Assembly: GCF_033597815.2 (NCBI RefSeq) | Contig: NZ_CP166245.1 | Location: 2,046,001-2,110,000, forward strand | Source of the DNA: Staphylococcus sp. KG4-3 | Lineage (GTDB): Bacteria; Bacillota; Bacilli; Staphylococcales; Staphylococcaceae | DNA length: 64,000 nucleotides | Direction: 5' to 3' | Shown here: in pieces, positions 60,010 through 64,000 of the stretch | How positions within the stretch are numbered: position 1 is the first letter of the stretch | How the letters are laid out: the number at the start of each line of letters is the position of its first letter | Notes under the pieces: model-generated | The model's input: only the letters and a program-made list of their open reading frames with translations | Databases searched by the model: none | What the model was told of the DNA's origin: nothing | Translations under genes and position numbers: made by a program

Positions 60010-60024
60010 TGATAATAATTATCA
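60010..60024. promoter_or_regulatory. Fur box between sfaA and sfaD
   Basis: TGATAATAATTATCA is an exact match to the 7-1-7 Fur consensus. It lies in the 103-base divergent spacer and can repress both sfaABC and sfaD when iron is plentiful. Confidence 0.93.
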
Positions 60025-60090
60025 TTATCGATATTATGGATTATACAAATATCTTATACATTTGTAAAATAATTTTTTTAGAGGTGCATT

Positions 60091-62052
60091 ATGAATCACA
60101 AAATAAACGACAACAATTCAATTGAAAAACTCACTAATGACGAACAATACGCTTTATCGTATTTACGTTCGAGAGATGTACGATGGGCAAATGCTTTCGA
60201 AGATATATTATTAGAAAGTCGCGATAAAATTTCTCAAAGGTTAATCACTTCTTTACATAGAGAAAATTTAGTTCAAAGTCGACATCACAGTGAGATTATT
60301 AAAGCACAAAACTTAAACTTGAATGTTGCAATCACGCAACCTTTCATTTTAAAAATAACGTTTCCGGAAGCTAAAAAAACTTTATATGCACCTATTTCAG
60401 GACAACATGCCTTTGACAGAATCGATGTTGAAGGGCCCTTTTATTTTGAATATGACAACCATTTAGAGCGTATATTACATCCAAATGAAATTTTAAATGC
60501 TATTTTAATAGAAGCACCTAACCTTGATAACGAAGCTAGTAACCAATTTAAGGATGATATAAATAACAGTGTCGCGAATATGGCTATTTCGTTAAGTTAT
60601 CAATCCATTACATTATCTCAAAATAATGAACCGCTTTTAGAATTAATCATTAATGCAAAGGATAGCTATTTAAGGTCTGAACAAGCAGTTGTTGAAGGTC
60701 ACCCGTTACATCCCGGCGCAAAACTACGTAAAGGTATGACGCCAGAAACGACTATTGACTATTCTTCTGAGTTTGGAAATGCCATCGCTATGAAATTTAT
60801 ATTAATTCACCATGATATTGCGAAAGTACAATCATTAACGAGGCCTTTTAATGAAACAGTATTTGCACTCTTTGATGGCCTTTACGCAGCTGTAGCAAAA
60901 TTATTAACTGATGATCAAATTGATGATTATTATGTTATGGCAGTTCACCCATGGCAATATAATGCTGTGTTAGAAAATGATTATAAGAATGAGTTAAATA
61001 AGCAACTGCTGATACCTTTAGACTTTGATTTAAATTATTATGCTGGTCTGTCATTTAGAACATTAATGCCACAAAGCCCAAATATTGAACCGCACATTAA
61101 ATTATCGACGAATGTTCATATTACAGGTGAGATACGTACTCTTTCTGAACAAACAACATATAACGGACCACAAGTTACACGCATATTGAACCATATTAAA
61201 CAACATGATCCATTATTTAATCATATTCAGGCAGATACGATTGACGAAGTTGCCGGTATTCATTTTTATAATCCACAAGATAAACCATCACAACAAACAA
61301 TAAAGAGCGAACAGTTAGGTACGCTGTTTAGAGAAAATATTTATAATATCAAGGAATATAATACAATACCACTTATTCCTTCTAGCTTAGTTGCACATTA
61401 TAGCAATAATAGTGAGTCACCTATCGTGACATTAATTAAAACATACGCTAATAGTTTCAATATTGAAAGTTATGAAGAAGCATGTAGCAAATGGATTGCA
61501 GAATATAGTAAAGCTTTGATTGATATAACTCTGCCTTTATATGTAAAATACGGTATTGCATTAGAAGCACATTTACAAAACTCTATAGCTACCTTCAATC
61601 AAGACGGTTCAATCCATACATTATATATTCGTGATTTTGAAGGACTGCGTATTGATAAAACTTATTTAAATCAAGCTGGTTATAGTACATCAGACTTTCA
61701 TAAAAAATCATTAATTCTTACAGATCAGTCGCAAACCGTTTTCAACAAAGTATTTTATTCTAGTATCCAAAATCATCTTGGCGAATTAATTATAACCATT
61801 GCTCAATCTAGTCAAAGTAATGGATTAGAGCAACAGATTTGGTCAGTCATAAGTGATATTATGTATGAAAAATTACAAGATATTGCATCTACAATGACTA
61901 ATAACGACAGAATTACAGAAATAAAATCTGTGTTATTTGCGCCACAAATCGATTATAAATGTGTTACTACAATGAGATTAGAAGATGAAGCAGATTATTA
62001 TACTTATATTAAAGTGAAGAATCCTTTATACAGAACCATGAAAGAACAATAA
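60091..62052 (+). CDS. sfaD: SfaD, NIS siderophore synthetase (IucA/IucC family)
   Basis: 653 residues. It activates citrate with ATP and condenses it with D-ornithine, the first amide bond in staphyloferrin A. Motifs: VVEGHPLHPGAKLRKG (about 203-218), MAVHPWQYNAVL (about 286-297), GLSFRTLMP (about 320-328), IALEAHLQNS (about 488-497), and the C-terminal IRDFEGLRID. ATG behind AGAGGTG. Transcribed away from sfaABC from a shared Fur-controlled region. Confidence 0.95.
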   Translation: MNHKINDNNSIEKLTNDEQYALSYLRSRDVRWANAFEDILLESRDKISQRLITSLHRENLVQSRHHSEIIKAQNLNLNVAITQPFILKITFPEAKKTLYAPISGQHAFDRIDVEGPFYFEYDNHLERILHPNEILNAILIEAPNLDNEASNQFKDDINNSVANMAISLSYQSITLSQNNEPLLELIINAKDSYLRSEQAVVEGHPLHPGAKLRKGMTPETTIDYSSEFGNAIAMKFILIHHDIAKVQSLTRPFNETVFALFDGLYAAVAKLLTDDQIDDYYVMAVHPWQYNAVLENDYKNELNKQLLIPLDFDLNYYAGLSFRTLMPQSPNIEPHIKLSTNVHITGEIRTLSEQTTYNGPQVTRILNHIKQHDPLFNHIQADTIDEVAGIHFYNPQDKPSQQTIKSEQLGTLFRENIYNIKEYNTIPLIPSSLVAHYSNNSESPIVTLIKTYANSFNIESYEEACSKWIAEYSKALIDITLPLYVKYGIALEAHLQNSIATFNQDGSIHTLYIRDFEGLRIDKTYLNQAGYSTSDFHKKSLILTDQSQTVFNKVFYSSIQNHLGELIITIAQSSQSNGLEQQIWSVISDIMYEKLQDIASTMTNNDRITEIKSVLFAPQIDYKCVTTMRLEDEADYYTYIKVKNPLYRTMKEQ

Positions 62053-62236
62053 TAATTGTAGTATCTATTAGAACAATAACTATGTAAGTATCTTGTCTTA
62101 GGACATCAAAGAAGCTTTATATAATGTTATTAAAGTTGAAGATTATGAGTGTAAAAATCACTACATTTTAAAAATGCAATATTTGAGTTAATACTTATGT
62201 ATATAAATTAATAATTTTCATACATAAATAAAAAAG

Positions 62237-62397
62237 GAGCCTGGGACATAAATAGATGTCTCAGGCTCTTTTTCAATTTGGCAGTAAGTGACTGAATTGA
62301 AAATACGCTTATATCAAGCTTTTTTCAATGCTAGTCACTATTGCCGGGGTGGGACTACGAAATCTATGTTAGAAAATTTGATTTCTGTCCCACTCCC
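62237..62397 (-). repeat. 161-bp composite intergenic repeat, copy C
   Basis: The reverse complement is identical to copy B over its whole length. It lies between the convergent sfaD and asp23 genes and can end transcription in both directions through its terminal stems. The 62053-62236 stretch before it is A+T-rich with no other structure I can support. Confidence 0.92.
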
Positions 62398-62424
62398 CTT
62401 TTATTTAAATTGGATGGTTCTTAA

Positions 62425-62925
62425 TTATTGTAAACCTTTTTCCTCATTGTTTGAGGATTGGCTTTTTTCATTTTTTTGAGACCATTCTTTTTTAGTCATA
62501 ACATCTTCAACGCGCATGTTAACTTCAACTACGTCAAGACCAGTAATATATTTAACTTGTTCTTTAACTAAGTCAGTTACTTTACGGAAGATTTTTGGTG
62601 CTGATTCACCATATTCTAATACTACTTTTAAATCAACAGCAGCTTGTTTTTCTCCAACCTCAACGCTAACACCTTGTGTAACATTGTTGTTGCTACCAAA
62701 TGAACTAGAAATATTGTCGACGAATCCGCCTTTCATTTCTAAGATACCGCTGACTTCACGTGCAGCAATACCTGCAATTTTTTCGATTACTTCATCTGAG
62801 AATGATAATTTATTAGTGAATTGAGGCTCTTGGTTTTGCTGCTCTTGTCTTTTTTCTTGTTCTTTTTCTTGAACTCCTGTTTGATTGTCATAAGCTTGTT
62901 TAGCTTTATTGTTGTCTACTGCCAT
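62425..62925 (-). CDS. asp23: Alkaline shock protein 23
   Basis: An abundant cytosolic protein held at the membrane by AmaP and involved in cell-envelope homeostasis. 166 residues: a disordered Gln/Glu/Lys-rich N terminus (about 1-36), an Asp23/YloU domain (about 40-140, with [12 protein letters not shown] near 50-61 and VNMRVEDV near 138-145) and a charged tail. Known sigma-B-dependent marker. Last gene of amaP-DUF2273-asp23. Confidence 0.96.
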   Translation of the reverse strand: MAVDNNKAKQAYDNQTGVQEKEQEKRQEQQNQEPQFTNKLSFSDEVIEKIAGIAAREVSGILEMKGGFVDNISSSFGSNNNVTQGVSVEVGEKQAAVDLKVVLEYGESAPKIFRKVTDLVKEQVKYITGLDVVEVNMRVEDVMTKKEWSQKNEKSQSSNNEEKGLQ

Positions 62926-62998
62926 ATTGCATTCTCCTTTACCTTATATAATTTGTTTAAAATTTTTAATTGCATTAGAATTCATAAAATTTAATCGA

Positions 62999-63238
62999 TT
63001 AACTCCATCGATTAAGAAAATTTAAAAAGTCTTGCTTACGGTCTTTAGTATACCCAACTCCAATTCCAATCAAACATAATACTAGAATTAAAATTGTACT
63101 CCAGAAACCTAAAGTTAAAAATAATATTGCTATGATTAGAAATGCTAAGAAACCAATGATTCTCCATTTAAACGTTTTGAAAAATTCAACAATTTCTTGC
63201 GTAGAATCTTGTCCATTTTGGTTATTATTGTTAGCCAT
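62999..63238 (-). CDS. DUF2273 small membrane protein
   Basis: 79 residues with two membrane segments (about 27-44, 46-63) between polar ends; an Asn/Gln-rich N terminus. It is conserved between amaP and asp23 in staphylococci and belongs to the Asp23-anchoring set, although AmaP is the proven anchor. Its own role is not defined. ATG behind GGGAGGG. Confidence 0.85.
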   Translation of the reverse strand: MANNNNQNGQDSTQEIVEFFKTFKWRIIGFLAFLIIAILFLTLGFWSTILILVLCLIGIGVGYTKDRKQDFLNFLNRWS

Positions 63239-63250
63239 GATAACCCTCCC

Positions 63251-63787
63251 TTACAACACACGTTTGCCTGAGGTTTTTTGATCTCTAACATTAACCTCTA
63301 ATTTTGATACTGGTAATTCTGTAAAATGCTCGACATTTTGCTTGATGTCATTTCTAATCTCTTCAGTTAAAGAATTAACCTGAACATCACCAGGAACAAA
63401 GAAATCTGCTTTTAAAGCAATATGCGATTTCTTTTTCTTGTTATAAAGTTTTGCAATCACGTTTGGTTGACGTATTTGATCATATTGCGTAAGTGTATCG
63501 TATGCAGATTTTTCAACTGCTTTTCTCGATACATAAATATGACCATCTTCGAAATCTTTATATAGTCCGGGTTTTCTATACGTAGGTTTAAACAAGCTGA
63601 ATACTAATATAAGACCAATAATAATAAGTAGCGCTGCTAAACCAATTAGCGTTGGTTCAAACCAGTTAAACTGATTAAAATAGTCTTGATACTGGCTAAT
63701 TCTAGAATCTTGAATATACATAAAGAGTAAAAATCCAACGATTACTACAATTAATATGCCTAGGATAAAATTCTTTAGTCGTTTCAC
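63251..63787 (-). CDS. amaP: AmaP, Asp23 membrane-anchoring protein
   Basis: 178 residues with two N-terminal membrane helices (about 5-25 and 43-66) and a cytoplasmic Asp23-like domain with QVNSLTEEIRNDI and VSKLEVNVRD segments, through which it recruits Asp23. I use the GTG with TAGGAGG about 11 bases upstream. The GTG four codons earlier overlaps that site, so the exact start is uncertain. First gene behind the sigma-B-type promoter. Confidence 0.88.
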   Translation of the reverse strand: MKRLKNFILGILIVVIVGFLLFMYIQDSRISQYQDYFNQFNWFEPTLIGLAALLIIIGLILVFSLFKPTYRKPGLYKDFEDGHIYVSRKAVEKSAYDTLTQYDQIRQPNVIAKLYNKKKKSHIALKADFFVPGDVQVNSLTEEIRNDIKQNVEHFTELPVSKLEVNVRDQKTSGKRVL

Positions 63788-63839
63788 CTCGTATGACACC
63801 TCCTATGCTTTGTTAATATGTACTTGTCATACAGAACTA

Positions 63840-63865
63840 CTACCCTTAAAAAAATTCTTAGAAAC
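63840..63865 (-). promoter_or_regulatory. Sigma-B-type promoter of amaP-DUF2273-asp23
   Basis: On the minus strand GTTT, a 16-base spacer and GGGTAG, close to the staphylococcal sigma-B consensus GTTTAA-N12-15-GGGTAT. It lies about 55 bases upstream of amaP, matching the known sigma-B dependence of asp23. Confidence 0.75.
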
Positions 63866-63921
63866 ATTTTTATTGAATTTTATTTTTAACTTTTATTACA
63901 AAACAAATTTTTTAGACCATT

Positions 63922-64000
63922 TTATTGTTTACCCTTTGTTACTTGATCAGCTAGTTCTGGATGATTTGCAATACGATATTGTAATAGTTTGTCGTCTGAT
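63922..64000 (-). CDS. C-terminal end of a probable BCCT betaine transporter (cut by window edge)
   Basis: The last 25 codons read ..QYRIANHPELADQVTKGKQ and a TAA stop. The hydrophilic C-terminal tail and the position directly upstream of amaP match opuD2 of S. aureus, a glycine-betaine transporter. The fragment is too short to identify without that synteny. Confidence 0.5.
   Translation of the reverse strand, partial: SDDKLLQYRIANHPELADQVTKGKQ

Overview
The window is chromosomal DNA of a Staphylococcus, A+T-rich outside the rRNA genes. The order luxS - pdp - deoC - deoD - dps, czrAB, glmS - mtlARFD - glmM - cdaR - cdaA - arginase - rrn, mrp/salA - sdrM, and sfaABCD/htsABC - asp23 - amaP is staphylococcal throughout. 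It is probably not S. aureus: the very large fmtB gene that S. aureus carries between mtlD and glmM is absent and a decayed IS3-type element lies there, and deoB sits inside the deoC-pdp cluster. I cannot name the species from sequence alone.

Layout. 1-6.5 kb: a truncated M20 amidohydrolase, luxS, a minus-strand nucleoside-catabolism operon (deoC-pdp-deoB-DoxX-like membrane protein) with divergent deoD, and dps/mrgA behind a PerR box. 6.6-21.3 kb: mostly single genes and short operons (ribokinase, DCC thiol oxidoreductase, a two-EVE-domain/McrB-like protein, YeiH exporter, manA, GntR regulator, NmrA-like reductase, the czrA-czrB zinc efflux pair behind a 64-bp perfect inverted repeat, metallophosphoesterase, membrane protein, HAD phosphatase, and a BtrH-like / DUF2200 / ABC-ATPase cluster). 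21.4-34.7 kb: amino-sugar and mannitol metabolism, with glmS and its self-cleaving ribozyme, mtlA-mtlR-mtlF-mtlD, the IS relic, then cdaA-cdaR-glmM (c-di-AMP synthesis coupled to peptidoglycan precursor synthesis) and arginase. 35.0-40.5 kb: a complete minus-strand rRNA operon, 16S-23S-5S-Asn-Glu-Val-Tyr-Gln-Lys.

41-52.7 kb: a SalA-like Mrp ATPase, a small membrane protein, an SdrM-type MFS pump, UDP-sugar pyrophosphorylase with a hemolysin-III protein, a YdjM-like protein, a SunI/YnzG-like protein, an APC permease-nitrilase operon, an IsdG-type monooxygenase and a YjiH-family membrane protein. 52.8-62.1 kb: the complete staphyloferrin A locus (sfaABC, divergent sfaD) and its uptake transporter htsABC, with Fur boxes at both control points. 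62.4-64 kb: the asp23 cell-envelope stress operon behind a sigma-B-type promoter, then the end of a probable betaine transporter.

Most genes are conserved core genes. The features I would look at first are the palindromic czr control region, a candidate ~145-nt small RNA near 12.5 kb, a family of ~160-bp composite hairpin repeats (two copies identical base for base though about 18 kb apart and inverted), the EVE/EVE/degenerate-McrB protein, and the BtrH-like cluster.
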